A stretch of 64,000 nt of DNA from Rhodoluna sp. KAS3. GTDB lineage: Bacteria > Actinomycetota > Actinomycetes > Actinomycetales > Microbacteriaceae. The position numbers were made by a program, and so were the translations under genes. The notes beneath the pieces are model-generated. The model was not told where the DNA came from and searched no databases. It worked only from the letters and a program-made list of their open reading frames with translations. This document shows positions 9,240 through 17,982 of this stretch, in pieces. The stretch is from contig NZ_AP026910.1 of NCBI RefSeq assembly GCF_026000575.1, positions 310,001-374,000 on the forward strand, given 5' to 3'. How positions within the stretch are numbered: the first letter of the stretch is position 1; the number at the start of each line of letters is the position of its first letter.

Positions 9240-10217
9240 GTGAATACTGCAGAAACCATCGGCTCGCTCGGCGAGAACGAAAGCCTCAAGCGCACCATAT
9301 CGCGCCTCAACGCATCGCAGCATGCCTTGGTTGGGCCCGGCGATGATTCGGCCGTAATCAGTGCCCCGGATGGGCGATTTGTGGTTACCACCGACACCAT
9401 GATCGAAGGCCATGACTTTAGGTTGGATTGGTCCACAGGGTATGACCTTGGCTGGAAGGCTGTGGCAAGCAACATTGCTGATGTGGCAGCCATGGGTGCC
9501 GTTCCAACCGCCTTGGTAGTTGCCGTCAGCGCACCGGCGCGAACCGAGATTCACTGGCTCGAGTCATTTGCCGACGGCCTGCGTGACGCCTGCGAGCGCC
9601 TTGCTCCGGGCTGTGGGGTTGTCGGCGGAGACCTAGCTGCGAGTGAGCAGATAATGATTTCAGTGGCCGCACACGGCTCGCTCGAGGGCCGCGAGCCGGT
9701 TTTGCGCTCAGGTGCTCAGGTTGGCGACATTGTTGCTGTAGCGGGCACTCTGGGGCGCGCAGCAGCAGGCTTGGCTCTATTGCAGAGTGCTAACCGTGAC
9801 GCTATTTCGGCCTACGACGCCTTGGTTGACACGCAGCGCCGCCCGCAACCACCGATTACCTCGGGAGTAGACGCAGCCGTAGCCGGGGCAACTTCGATGC
9901 TGGACCTATCCGATGGTTTGGCCAAGGATGCCGCTCGAATCGCAAAGGCATCAGGGGTGACCATTCAAATCGACCGCCTGCAGCTTCAGGGTTTTGAGGC
10001 CGTGCTTGAAGAAGCAGCCCGTGCCATCGAAGCGAATGAGTTTGACTGGGTCATCGGCGGGGGAGAGGACCACTCACTGCTGACAACTTTTCCGAGTGAT
10101 GTGGTAATTCCGCGCGCCTTCAAGCCCATCGGTGTGGTTTTGCCAGTTGGCCACGCACCAGTGATGCTTGGGGCCAACCCAATGCCTGAATACGGCTGGG
10201 ATTCAGTCCGAGACTAG
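9240..10217 (+). CDS. thiL: Thiamine-monophosphate kinase
   Basis: 325 residues from the GTG at 9240; a longer frame from 9120 would run through the DUF3515 gene and is rejected. ThiL phosphorylates thiamine monophosphate to the active diphosphate. GPGDDSAV near the start, [11 protein letters not shown], the [10 protein letters not shown] segment and the late GGGEDHSLL are the family's nucleotide and magnesium sites. No Shine-Dalgarno is visible and a -10-like hexamer lies 6 nt upstream, so translation is probably leaderless. The 3' end overlaps the convergent dapD stop by four bases (CTAG). Confidence 0.94.
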   Translation: MNTAETIGSLGENESLKRTISRLNASQHALVGPGDDSAVISAPDGRFVVTTDTMIEGHDFRLDWSTGYDLGWKAVASNIADVAAMGAVPTALVVAVSAPARTEIHWLESFADGLRDACERLAPGCGVVGGDLAASEQIMISVAAHGSLEGREPVLRSGAQVGDIVAVAGTLGRAAAGLALLQSANRDAISAYDALVDTQRRPQPPITSGVDAAVAGATSMLDLSDGLAKDAARIAKASGVTIQIDRLQLQGFEAVLEEAARAIEANEFDWVIGGGEDHSLLTTFPSDVVIPRAFKPIGVVLPVGHAPVMLGANPMPEYGWDSVRD

Positions 10218-11167
10218 CCGTGCAGCTGGCTGTTGAGCGTGATGCCAACGCCAGATCTATGTAGTACCTCGACGCGACCGGTAACCGAGTTGCGGCGGAA
10301 CAGTAGGTTGGCCACACCGGAAAGGTCTGCTGCCTTGGCGGTTCTCTCACCCTCGCCATCGATGATGGTGACCTTGGTTCCAGCAGTTACGTAGAGGCCG
10401 GCTTCGACAACTGAGTCGTCACCAATCGAGATACCAACACCGGCGTTTGCGCCGAGCAGCGCACGGGCGCCAATTGCAACGCGCTCTTTACCGCCGCCGG
10501 ATAGTGTGCCCATGATTGAGGCGCCACCACCAATGTCTGCTCCGTCGCCAACAATAACGCCCTGTGAAATTCGTCCCTCAACCATCGAGGTGCCCAGAGT
10601 TCCGGCATTAAAGTTCACAAAACCTTCGTGCATGATGGTGGTGCCCGGGCTTAGGTGTGCACCCAAACGAACCCGTGATGCGTCTGCGATTCGGACTTTC
10701 TTCGGAGTCACGTAGTCGACTAGGCGCGGGAATTTGTCGATGGCATAAACGCTGATTCCAGCGCGGGTAAGCGTTGGGCGCAGTTCATCGATGTCATCAA
10801 TTGATACCGGACCGACATTGGTAAAGGCCACAATCGGCAGGGCCGGAATCAGGCCGTCAAGGTTGATTGAGTTTGGCTTGACCAGCAGGTGTGACAGCAG
10901 GTGAAGGCGCAGGTAGGCGTCGGCAGTCGAAGATACCGGCTGGGTTAGATCTACCTCGGTGCGGACCACCTGAGTGGTTACGCGGCGGCGAGCATCTTCA
11001 CCGGCAAGAGCGTCTAGTTCTTTAGGCGTAACCCAAAGGGCATCATCGGTCGGGGCATCGCCCAGTTGTGGGTTCGGAAACCAAACGTCGAGAACCGTGC
11101 CGTCAGTTGCGATGGTGGCCAGGCCGTGGCCCCATGCCTTGGAATCTAGGAAAGCTGCTTGAGTCAT
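10214..11167 (-). CDS. dapD: 2,3,4,5-tetrahydropyridine-2,6-dicarboxylate N-succinyltransferase
   Basis: 317 residues, matching the actinobacterial DapD type rather than the shorter enterobacterial one. It succinylates tetrahydrodipicolinate on the way to meso-diaminopimelate and lysine. The C-terminal half has the irregular hexapeptide repeats of a left-handed beta-helix, with [34 protein letters not shown] and [15 protein letters not shown]. The ATG has TAACCT 7 nt upstream and no ribosome binding site. It is divergent from dapE, the next-but-one enzyme of the same branch. Confidence 0.96.
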   Translation of the reverse strand: MTQAAFLDSKAWGHGLATIATDGTVLDVWFPNPQLGDAPTDDALWVTPKELDALAGEDARRRVTTQVVRTEVDLTQPVSSTADAYLRLHLLSHLLVKPNSINLDGLIPALPIVAFTNVGPVSIDDIDELRPTLTRAGISVYAIDKFPRLVDYVTPKKVRIADASRVRLGAHLSPGTTIMHEGFVNFNAGTLGTSMVEGRISQGVIVGDGADIGGGASIMGTLSGGGKERVAIGARALLGANAGVGISIGDDSVVEAGLYVTAGTKVTIIDGEGERTAKAADLSGVANLLFRRNSVTGRVEVLHRSGVGITLNSQLHG

Positions 11168-11174
11168 AGAGTCA

Positions 11175-11191
11175 AGGTTACAAGTTAGGCT
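11175..11191. promoter_or_regulatory. Back-to-back -10 elements for dapD and dapE
   Basis: Minus-strand TAACCT (11180-11175) is 7 nt from the dapD ATG and plus-strand TAGGCT (11186-11191) is 6 nt from the dapE ATG. Only 30 nt separate the two start codons, so both lysine genes are probably read as leaderless mRNAs from adjacent promoters. Confidence 0.5.
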
Positions 11192-11197
11192 CGTTCT

Positions 11198-12280
11198 ATG
11201 GCGCCTGTAACCCTGAATCTAGAAGCTGACGTAGTAGAACTGACCCGTGAAATTTGCGACATCGAGTCGGTTTCGGGTAACGAGAAAGCTTTGGCTGACG
11301 CCATCGAAGCGGCACTGTCTGCCTACCCGCACCTTGAGGTAATTCGCGACGCCGACGCAATTGTGGCCCGCACCAACCTTGGTCGCGATTCGCGTGTGGT
11401 TATAGCCGGTCACATCGATACGGTTCCGGTTGCCAATAACCTTCCGGTGCAGTTGTTGTCGATGGAGCGCGAGCAAGTGCTCTATGGCCGCGGCACAGTA
11501 GACATGAAGGCCGGGGTTGCCGTTCAGCTAAAACTTGCTGCTACAGTCGCCGAACCAAATGTAGATGTCACTTGGATTTTCTACGACCACGAAGAGGTAG
11601 AGGCATCGAAGAACGGTTTGGGTCGTCTGTCTCGAAACCGCCCCGATCTACTTCAGGCCAACTTTGCTGTTTTGTGTGAGCCAACCTCGGCGCAGGTTGA
11701 AGGTGGTTGCAACGGCACCATGCGCGTTGATCTAACCTTCCGCGGAGTCAAGGCACACTCGGCGCGCCCTTGGATGGGTAAAAATGCTATTCACGGTGCT
11801 GCCCAGGCGCTAACCATTTTGGCCAACTACCAGCCGGCAGAGATTGACGTTGACGGTTTGGTTTATCGCGAAAGCTTGAATGCAGTTTTGATCAGCGGCG
11901 GAATTGCCACCAATGTCATTCCAGATGAAACCGTAGTCACGGTTAACTATCGGTTTGCTCCTAGCAAGTCGGGTGCTGAGGCTGAGGCGCATTTGCGTGA
12001 GGTATTTGCCGGCTTTGAGTTGGTAGTCACCGATGTTGCCGAGGGTGCCCGCCCAGGTCTTGACCGACCAGAGGCAGCAGCTTTTGTTGCCGCCACCAAG
12101 ACTGAAGCACGGCCAAAGTACGGTTGGACCGACGTTGCCCGATTCAGCGAACTAGGTGTGCCAGCTGTCAACTATGGCCCGGGCGACCCATCAAAGGCCC
12201 ATGCCGATGATGAAGCGGTACCGTGCAGTCAGATCTATGCCTGCGAAAGCGGTCTTAGATCTTGGCTCACCGTGGGATAA
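11198..12280 (+). CDS. dapE: Succinyl-diaminopimelate desuccinylase
   Basis: 360 residues, an M20-family metallohydrolase that removes succinate from N-succinyl-LL-diaminopimelate. The di-zinc ligands can be placed: His and Asp region in AGHIDTVP, Asp in [10 protein letters not shown], the Glu pair in DHEEVEA, Glu in CEPT and the last His in KAHADDEA. The ATG has no Shine-Dalgarno and sits 6 nt after TAGGCT. Together with dapD it shows that this organism uses the succinylase route to diaminopimelate. Its stop codon overlaps the -10 region of the next gene. Confidence 0.95.
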   Translation: MAPVTLNLEADVVELTREICDIESVSGNEKALADAIEAALSAYPHLEVIRDADAIVARTNLGRDSRVVIAGHIDTVPVANNLPVQLLSMEREQVLYGRGTVDMKAGVAVQLKLAATVAEPNVDVTWIFYDHEEVEASKNGLGRLSRNRPDLLQANFAVLCEPTSAQVEGGCNGTMRVDLTFRGVKAHSARPWMGKNAIHGAAQALTILANYQPAEIDVDGLVYRESLNAVLISGGIATNVIPDETVVTVNYRFAPSKSGAEAEAHLREVFAGFELVVTDVAEGARPGLDRPEAAAFVAATKTEARPKYGWTDVARFSELGVPAVNYGPGDPSKAHADDEAVPCSQIYACESGLRSWLTVG

Positions 12281-12317
12281 TAGAACTTCGGCCGTAAAAA
12301 GCCAGCTATTCAAGGAG
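12276..12317 (+). promoter_or_regulatory. Promoter -10 and ribosome binding site of DUF3117 gene
   Basis: GATAAT (12276-12281) overlaps the dapE stop codon and is followed by a leader of roughly 36 nt with a perfect AAGGAG (12312-12317) 6 nt before the ATG. Confidence 0.5.
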
Positions 12318-12323
12318 TTCTCA

Positions 12324-12497
12324 ATGGCAGCAATGAAGCCACGTACCGGCGACGGTCCAATGGAGGCAGAACGCGAACCTCGCGGACTGATCATCCTTCG
12401 AGTTCCACTAGAAGGCGGAGGTCGACTTGTCGTTTCAGTAAACGAAGAAGAGGCCAAGAACCTTCACCAAGTTCTAGCGGGCGTAGTCAAAAACTAA
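12324..12497 (+). CDS. DUF3117 domain-containing small protein
   Basis: 57 residues starting MAAMKPRTGDGPMEAERE, a sequence typical of DUF3117, a very conserved small protein of Actinobacteria (Rv1211 in M. tuberculosis is the member I recall). No function is established. The strong AAGGAG sets the start at 12324; a longer frame that begins inside dapE is rejected. The protein has a basic start, a beta-rich middle (GLIILRVPLEGGGRLVVSV) and a helical end. It has its own promoter and terminator, so it is probably highly expressed as a single gene. Confidence 0.9.
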   Translation: MAAMKPRTGDGPMEAEREPRGLIILRVPLEGGGRLVVSVNEEEAKNLHQVLAGVVKN

Positions 12498-12504
12498 GCT
12501 CAAT

Positions 12505-12539
12505 AAAAAAGACCAGTCAAAAGCGACTGGTCTTTTTTT
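12505..12539. terminator. Bidirectional intrinsic terminator
   Basis: An 8-bp perfect stem GACCAGTC/GACTGGTC with loop AAAAGC is flanked by six A residues on the left and seven T residues on the right. It can end the DUF3117 transcript on the plus strand and the O-methyltransferase transcript on the minus strand. Confidence 0.92.
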
Positions 12540-12553
12540 ATGCTTGAAATCCT

Positions 12554-13186
12554 CTAGTGCGCTCGCTTGCTGGCCATGAGCAGGCCATCTCCGCTTGGCG
12601 AAAGCGCAGAAACAAAATCGCTGTTGTTCACAAAAAAGCGCAGGACATCCCGGTAAATAGCAGTGGCATCATCGCGCATCGCAGGGTCAGGAACCCGGTC
12701 ACGCCACAGGGCGTGGGCAATTGCCAATACGCCGCCAGGGCGCAAAAGTCGCGAAGCCTCGTGCAGCTGATCCTCGAGGGTATCGCGGTCGGCATCTAGA
12801 AAAACTAAATCGTAGGCTGCGTCGGCCATGTTCGACATCACATCAATTGCCCGTCCGCTGATCACGCGGGTGTGGTTGGCCGGAATACCCGCTTCGGCGA
12901 ACGCCTTGCGAGCAGCAATCTGGGCCTCAGGGTCGCTGTCGATGGTTGCCAAAACTGCGTTGGGTGCACCGTTCAGAAGCCAAAGCCCCGAGATTCCGGT
13001 TCCGGTGCCAGCCTCGACAATAGCCTTTGCGCCAAGGGCTGAGGCAACGAGGGCCAACTGAGAACCGACGGCAGGCGTGATGCATTCAATGCCCATTTCA
13101 TCCGCACGAATTCGGGCTTCACGAAACACTTCAGGTTCGGTCACGAAGTCTTCTGCAAACTTCCAACTGCTGATTTTGTCTACCAT
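12554..13186 (-). CDS. SAM-dependent O-methyltransferase (Methyltransf_3 / class I)
   Basis: 210 residues from the ATG at 13186, chosen because AAGGAG (13198-13193) lies 6 nt before it; an in-frame start further up at 13240 lacks such a site. The SAM-binding motif I is EAGTGTGISGLWLL, motif II has ATIDSDPEA, and VFLDADRD holds the metal-binding Asp of catechol-O-methyltransferase-like enzymes. The true substrate is unknown. In mycobacteria a homologue (Rv1220c) lies at the corresponding place close to tatB and DUF3117. Confidence 0.88.
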   Translation of the reverse strand: MVDKISSWKFAEDFVTEPEVFREARIRADEMGIECITPAVGSQLALVASALGAKAIVEAGTGTGISGLWLLNGAPNAVLATIDSDPEAQIAARKAFAEAGIPANHTRVISGRAIDVMSNMADAAYDLVFLDADRDTLEDQLHEASRLLRPGGVLAIAHALWRDRVPDPAMRDDATAIYRDVLRFFVNNSDFVSALSPSGDGLLMASKRAH

Positions 13187-13245
13187 TTGGCTCTCCTTGC
13201 TCAAAGCATAAAGGTCGGTTTGCTCTTTGGTCGGTAGCAAGGCGG

Positions 13246-13251
13246 TAATCT
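13246..13251 (+). promoter_or_regulatory. -10 element for leaderless tatB
   Basis: TAATCT is followed by 6 nt and the GTG of tatB. The intervening bases (GAAAGG) look like a ribosome binding site but end directly at the GTG, too close to act as one. Confidence 0.5.
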
Positions 13252-13257
13252 GAAAGG

Positions 13258-13608
13258 GTGTTCGGTCTAACTGGTGAAAAGCTCCTAATCTTGGGGCTTA
13301 TCGCCGTATTTGTTTTAGGACCGGATCGGCTGCCAACCTATGCCAAGCAGTTGGCCAACCTGGTAAAAAGTTTGCGCAGAATGGCCGACGGCGCCAAGGA
13401 CCAGCTATCCGCTGAAATCGGCGAAGAGCTGGACTGGAAGAAGCTGGACCCTCGCCAGTACGACCCGCGAAGAATTATTCGTGAGGCTTTGGTGGAGGAC
13501 GGCGCACCGGTTGCGAATCCGGCCCAGGTGCTCAACACCGCCAAGGTTCAAAGCCAGCCCCGATTGGTCGCCGGCGAGCAAGCTCCGTTTGACTCTGAGG
13601 CCACCTAG
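13258..13608 (+). CDS. tatB: Sec-independent (twin-arginine) translocase subunit TatB
   Basis: 116 residues. One N-terminal transmembrane helix (about residues 8-22) is followed by the hinge GPDRLP and an amphipathic helix, then a polar tail; this is the TatA/B layout. The Pro in the hinge, the length and the genome position next to mrp as in M. tuberculosis (Rv1224) favour TatB over TatA. It recruits folded Tat substrates at the membrane together with TatC, which is not in this window. It has its own promoter and is flanked by genes on the other strand. Confidence 0.88.
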   Translation: MFGLTGEKLLILGLIAVFVLGPDRLPTYAKQLANLVKSLRRMADGAKDQLSAEIGEELDWKKLDPRQYDPRRIIREALVEDGAPVANPAQVLNTAKVQSQPRLVAGEQAPFDSEAT

Positions 13609-13610
13609 GT

Positions 13611-15134
13611 TTAGCTGAACAGTTTCATGGATTTGACCATGAGTCTCATGAGCGGCGCCATCTTCTCGTAGTCTCTTGCTCGGCTCGGCAACCTAATCAA
13701 GCCGCCGGCAACACCGATAACTCGAGTTTCGGTAAATCGCAGCAATCCACCCGGGCCATTTCGGCGCCCATGACCAGAAGCCTTCATGCCACCCATCGGC
13801 GACTCCATCGATGCAAAGCTGGCGCGGAAACCCTCGTTGATGTTGACGCTACCGGTGTTGAGTCGGCTAGCCACTCGGGTGGCAAGTTTTACCGGGCCAA
13901 CGATGGCGGCGTTTAGTCCGTACTGACTGTCGTTTGCTTGATCGATTGCGTCGTCTAGATCGTCGTAGGGTTCGACGGCCAGAACCGGGCCAAACACCTC
14001 GCGGCGGTAAAGCTTGGCTGAGGCAGGAACATTATTCAACACCGTTGGGGCATAAAAATACGGCCCAGTGTTTGGCAGTGCATGGCCGCCGGCAACCAAT
14101 TCGGCTCCGTTGGCTACTGCATCTGATACATAACCTGATACGCGCTGAAGTTGAACGTACCCGCCCAAACTGCCGATGTCGGTCGAAAAATCATCAGACC
14201 GGCCAACCTCAAGTGCGTCAATTTGCTTGGTCAGCTCAGTCAAAAATTCCTGATGCATCGATCTCGGAACGTACACTCGCTCGATTGCCACACAGAGCTG
14301 GCCAGCTGAGCTGAACGCTCCCGAAACCGCAATTTCGGCCGCCCGCTTAGGCTTGGCGCCCTCGAGCACAATCATCGGGTTCTTGCCGCCCAACTCAAGT
14401 GAGTACCCAATTAGTCGCGCTGACGCACGCTGGGCAACTTTCAGGCCAGTTGCGGTTGAGCCGGTAAAGGCCACGTAATCGACGCTATCTACCAATGCGT
14501 TTCCGACGGTCTCGCCATCTCCGGTCACGATAGTCCAAGCCTCTTCTGGCCAGCCGGCTTCGATGGCAAGGTGGCGTGCAAAGAGGGCAGTTAGAGCAGT
14601 TTGGTTGTCTACCTTCTGGACTACGGCATTGCCCGCAGCCAAGGCCGGCAGCACATCAAGCAGGGTCAGAGCCAGCGGGTAGTTCCAAGGGGTCACAATG
14701 CCAACCACACCAACCGGCACCTGGTCAACATAGGTTTTGGTGAGCAGCGGAACACCGGCTCGTGTGCGGCGCCTGGCCAGGGTCTTGACCGAAATCTTGC
14801 CGTAGTAGCTGGCCGCGGCAATTGCGCCGACAGTCTCTTCAAAGGCGTGCGCTCGAGATTTTCCGGTCTCCAGCTGGACTAGGTCCATGAGCCTTTCATC
14901 GGAACCCAAAAGGATGTCGTGCAGGTTCAGCAGCAGGCGCTGGCGCTGCGGCAGCCCGGTCTTAGCCAGAATCGGTTGGTAGTCTCTGGCCTTTGAGACA
15001 GCATCGATTACCTGCTCGGCAGAAAGCTGCTGGAGGTCATAAATCTTTTTTCCGGTTGCCGGGTTGATTACCGGAACGGTTGATTGACCTTGGGGTAGGT
15101 GGCTCAGTAAAGAGACAATGCTGGTTTCACTCAC
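13611..15134 (-). CDS. gabD: Succinate-semialdehyde dehydrogenase / aldehyde dehydrogenase family
   Basis: 507 residues, an aldehyde dehydrogenase. The general base Glu247 is in LELGGKNP and the catalytic nucleophile Cys281 in SSAGQLC; the NAD(P) fold carries TPWNYPLAL and AFTGSTATG. The set of motifs fits the GabD2 subgroup, which oxidises succinate semialdehyde to succinate, but other aldehydes are possible. Its GTG start overlaps the mrp stop by four bases (GTGA), so it is translated from the mrp mRNA. In mycobacterial genomes mrp is near tatB without this gene, so its presence here is a local insertion. Confidence 0.85.
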   Translation of the reverse strand: MSETSIVSLLSHLPQGQSTVPVINPATGKKIYDLQQLSAEQVIDAVSKARDYQPILAKTGLPQRQRLLLNLHDILLGSDERLMDLVQLETGKSRAHAFEETVGAIAAASYYGKISVKTLARRRTRAGVPLLTKTYVDQVPVGVVGIVTPWNYPLALTLLDVLPALAAGNAVVQKVDNQTALTALFARHLAIEAGWPEEAWTIVTGDGETVGNALVDSVDYVAFTGSTATGLKVAQRASARLIGYSLELGGKNPMIVLEGAKPKRAAEIAVSGAFSSAGQLCVAIERVYVPRSMHQEFLTELTKQIDALEVGRSDDFSTDIGSLGGYVQLQRVSGYVSDAVANGAELVAGGHALPNTGPYFYAPTVLNNVPASAKLYRREVFGPVLAVEPYDDLDDAIDQANDSQYGLNAAIVGPVKLATRVASRLNTGSVNINEGFRASFASMESPMGGMKASGHGRRNGPGGLLRFTETRVIGVAGGLIRLPSRARDYEKMAPLMRLMVKSMKLFS

Positions 15135-16225
15135 AGGCTAACTCTAAGCAGTCTGCCGGCCAGTCCAATCTTGTCTTGGCTAATTTTCACAGCAATTTCA
15201 CGGATAGCCTTGGCGGCGGGGTCATCGGGGTGATTCTGAACCACCGGCAAACCCGCATCAGAGCCCTCGCGCAGGGCAACGCTGATTGGAATTTGCCCGA
15301 GTTGAGGGACTGCTTGACCCGAAAGAGCGCTCAATCTTTCGGCCACAGCCAAACCGCCGCCGTGACCAAAAATTTCAAACTTTGAGCCATCTGGCTGCTC
15401 GAGCCAACTCATGTTTTCAATCACACCAAATACCGATTGCCCGGTCTGCAGGCCGACCGATCCAGAACGCTCAGCAACCTCGGCGGCAGCAACCTGAGGG
15501 GTGGTTACAACGATGCTCTTGGCGGTTGGCAGCAACTGACCCAGGCTAATTGCAATGTCGCCGGTGCCCGGTGGCAGGTCAACCAGTAGAAAATCTAGAT
15601 CTCCCCAAAAGACGTCACACAAAAACTGTTCCACAGCGCGGTGCAACATTGGTCCGCGCCAGGCCACCGGCTTATTGTCATCAAGAAACATTCCGATAGA
15701 AATTACTTTGACGCCCCACTTGCCGGCTTGAGCCACCGGCGGCAAAATCAGTTCATCTACCCTCGTCGGCTTCTCGGTAATGCCAAGTTGCCCCGGAATC
15801 GAGAAGCCAAAAATATCCGCATCGATGAGCCCCACGCGGTGCCCCGCTTCGGCGAGCGCAACCGCCAGGTTGGTGGTTACCGAAGACTTGCCAACGCCAC
15901 CTTTGCCCGACCCAACCAGATAAACCCGAGTGAGGGTGTCCTTGTCAAACGGATTTGTGCGGGGTGGCTTACCGGCTCGTAATTTTTCTTTTAGTTCGTT
16001 GCGCTCGGCCTGCGACATCACGGTCATGGCAACGTCTACGCCAAACTCGGCAACTGCGGCCCGAACATCGGCTTCAATTTTTTGTGCCGCCGGGCAGCCG
16101 GCAACGGTCAGTTTTACCGTAACTAGACCGTCGGTCAGGTCAATCATGTTGAGCTCGGTCAGGGGCAACCGAAGTTCTGGGTCAATTACTGTTCCCAGCG
16201 CACGCTCAATCGCGCTTGCGCTCAT
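15131..16225 (-). CDS. mrp: Mrp/NBP35-type iron-sulfur cluster carrier ATPase
   Basis: 364 residues with an N-terminal MIP18/DUF59 domain (about 1-90) and a C-terminal P-loop ATPase. The deviant Walker A is GSGKGGVGKSS, followed by DADIFGFSIPG and the switch region DLPPGTGD. It is expected to move [Fe-S] clusters to target proteins. The CxxC pair that binds the bridging cluster in E. coli Mrp (in ENMS-x3-C-x2-C) is replaced by ENMSWLEQPDG, so how a cluster would be held is unclear. The start overlaps the end of the DUF1003 gene by 20 nt and the stop overlaps gabD. Confidence 0.92.
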   Translation of the reverse strand: MSASAIERALGTVIDPELRLPLTELNMIDLTDGLVTVKLTVAGCPAAQKIEADVRAAVAEFGVDVAMTVMSQAERNELKEKLRAGKPPRTNPFDKDTLTRVYLVGSGKGGVGKSSVTTNLAVALAEAGHRVGLIDADIFGFSIPGQLGITEKPTRVDELILPPVAQAGKWGVKVISIGMFLDDNKPVAWRGPMLHRAVEQFLCDVFWGDLDFLLVDLPPGTGDIAISLGQLLPTAKSIVVTTPQVAAAEVAERSGSVGLQTGQSVFGVIENMSWLEQPDGSKFEIFGHGGGLAVAERLSALSGQAVPQLGQIPISVALREGSDAGLPVVQNHPDDPAAKAIREIAVKISQDKIGLAGRLLRVSL

Positions 16226-16694
16226 CCAGAATTTCTTTCAGTAGGTCGCGCAACTCATCGCGCACAAAGTCTTTGGTCGCCAGTTCTTCCATCGCCAAAC
16301 GCAGAGCAACAACCTCGCGGGCAAGGTACTCGGTGTCGGCCAGGTTGCGCTCGGCCCGCTGGCGGTCCTGTTCAAACTGAACGCGGTCGCGGTCATCCTG
16401 GCGGTTTTGAGCCAACAGAATTAGCGGTGCGGCGTAAGAGGCCTGCATTGACAAAATTAGGGTCAGCAACGTGAAGTTTGTTGCCCGAGGGTCAAACTGT
16501 GATGCTTCTGGCAGCAGGGTGTTCCAAGTGAGCCAAACGGCCACCACGATGGTCATGCCGATAAGAAAAGCACCGGTACCCATAGCGCGCGCAAAAGCTT
16601 CTGAAGCGCGACCAAACTGTTCGCGGTCAATTGAGATCTTGGTGACAAACCGCTGACGAGAGCGTAGCGGTGCGTCAAGTGTGTTCTTAGCCAC
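16206..16694 (-). CDS. DUF1003 domain membrane protein
   Basis: 162 residues from the GTG at 16694, chosen because GGAGG stands a few nt upstream; the longer frame from 16757 runs inside the preceding gene. Two hydrophobic helices (roughly residues 38-58 and 75-95) are followed by a long charged helix rich in Glu, Arg and Gln that probably forms a coiled coil in the cytoplasm. DUF1003 proteins have no firm function; in Actinobacteria they accompany MgtE-like CBS proteins, as here, with an 8-nt overlap between the genes. Confidence 0.85.
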   Translation of the reverse strand: MAKNTLDAPLRSRQRFVTKISIDREQFGRASEAFARAMGTGAFLIGMTIVVAVWLTWNTLLPEASQFDPRATNFTLLTLILSMQASYAAPLILLAQNRQDDRDRVQFEQDRQRAERNLADTEYLAREVVALRLAMEELATKDFVRDELRDLLKEILDERKRD

Positions 16695-17937
16695 GGCTTC
16701 CTCCCTCGTCTTCGGTGCGCCAGTCATCAGGCAATAGGTGGTCCAAAACGTCGTCAACGGTTACAACACCGATAAGGCGTGACTCGTCGTCGACAACCGG
16801 TAGGGCTACCAGGTTGTAGTTAGCTAGGGTTCGGTGAATCACCGAGATGTGAGTGTCGGCCTTGACCGGCTCGAGCTCGGTGTCCAAAAGGTTGCCGAGG
16901 CGCTCGTGCGGTGGGTAGCGCAGCATGCGCTGAAAGTGAACCACGCCCAGGTAGCGTCCGGTTGCAACCTCGTAAGGTGGGAGGGTTACAAACACCGATG
17001 CCGCAAGTGCTGGCGCAACCTCAACTCGACGAATCAGAGCCATGGCCTCGGCCACAGTTGCATCGGCGGCGCAGATGATTGGTTCGGTGGTCATCAAACC
17101 ACCGGCGGTGAACTCATCAAACTGCATGAGCATACGGATGTCTTCGGCTTCTTCTTCATCCATCAGATCAAGAATTGCCTCGGTGCGTTCTTCTGGCAGG
17201 TTTGCCATCAAGTCGGCAGCGTCGTCCGGCTCCATGAGGTCAAGCACCTCAGCGGCACGCTCATCGTCTAGCTCGGCAATGATGTCCAGCTGCTCGTCTT
17301 CAGGCAGCTCTTCAAGCACATCGGCAAGGCGTTCGTCATCAAGCTCTTCGGCCACCTCAAGCATGCGCTCGTCAGGTAGGTCAAGCAGGGCCGAGGCCAA
17401 GTCGGCTGGGCGTAGTTCAGAATAGGTTGCAATCAGCTGCTGAGCGCTCTGGCCCTCTTCAGTTCGTGCCTCTTCGCTAACCTGCTCCCAGGCGGCAAAA
17501 AGCGTTGCGCCACGTGCAAATGGTGATGCCGAAGTCTTTGGGCGGCGCAAAAACAGCTCGGTAACCGCCCATTCTTTTTGCTTGCCCTGCTCAATGGCTA
17601 GGTCTTCGATTGACGCCGGACCACTGCCGTCAAGCAGTCGAACCTTGCGGCCCAAAATTTCGGCAATCACGCGGGTTTCTTGGCCGCGCTGAGTGAATCT
17701 GCGCAGGTCAATCAAGCCGGTGGTGATTACCTGACCGGCTGAGATAGAAGTAACTCGGGTAATCGGAACAAAAACGCGACGGCGTCCGCTGATCTCGACC
17801 AGCATTCCGGTGGCCTTAGGTGAGCCCGATTTACGGTACGCCACAAGAACGTCAATGACCTTACCTACGCGGTCTCCCGCAGGGTCAAAGACGCCACAGC
17901 CAGCCAATCTGGCGACGAATACTCTAGTTGCGCTCAC
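16687..17937 (-). CDS. PRC-barrel / MgtE N-domain / CBS-domain protein without a channel
   Basis: 416 residues. Order: a PRC-barrel-like segment at the N terminus (about 1-75), a run of acidic helical repeats of the MgtE intracellular N domain (about 155-270, LDDERLADVLEELPEDEQ style), then a CBS pair (about 275-405). The transmembrane part of true MgtE magnesium channels is absent. It is probably a soluble magnesium or nucleotide sensor working with the DUF1003 membrane protein encoded next. It starts at GTG 17937 with TAAGGT 6 nt upstream, so it is probably leaderless. M. tuberculosis has a comparable protein near mrp (Rv1232c). Confidence 0.86.
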   Translation of the reverse strand: MSATRVFVARLAGCGVFDPAGDRVGKVIDVLVAYRKSGSPKATGMLVEISGRRRVFVPITRVTSISAGQVITTGLIDLRRFTQRGQETRVIAEILGRKVRLLDGSGPASIEDLAIEQGKQKEWAVTELFLRRPKTSASPFARGATLFAAWEQVSEEARTEEGQSAQQLIATYSELRPADLASALLDLPDERMLEVAEELDDERLADVLEELPEDEQLDIIAELDDERAAEVLDLMEPDDAADLMANLPEERTEAILDLMDEEEAEDIRMLMQFDEFTAGGLMTTEPIICAADATVAEAMALIRRVEVAPALAASVFVTLPPYEVATGRYLGVVHFQRMLRYPPHERLGNLLDTELEPVKADTHISVIHRTLANYNLVALPVVDDESRLIGVVTVDDVLDHLLPDDWRTEDEGGSRG

Positions 17938-17943
17938 TCTTCA

Positions 17944-17976
17944 ACCTTAGACGAGAGGTTGAAGGCGTGCCAGAAT
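17944..17976. promoter_or_regulatory. Divergent -10 elements for MgtE-N/CBS gene and YflT-like gene
   Basis: Minus-strand TAAGGT (17949-17944) stands 6 nt before the GTG at 17937; plus-strand CAGAAT (17971-17976) stands 6 nt before the GTG at 17983. Neither gene has a convincing Shine-Dalgarno. Confidence 0.42.
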
Positions 17977-17982
17977 GGGATT

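Noticed and set aside
17042-17425. Ser-rich open frame opposite the MgtE-N/CBS gene
   Set aside because: Composition (long Ser runs) is what the reverse complement of Glu/Asp/Leu-rich coding produces; no independent support.
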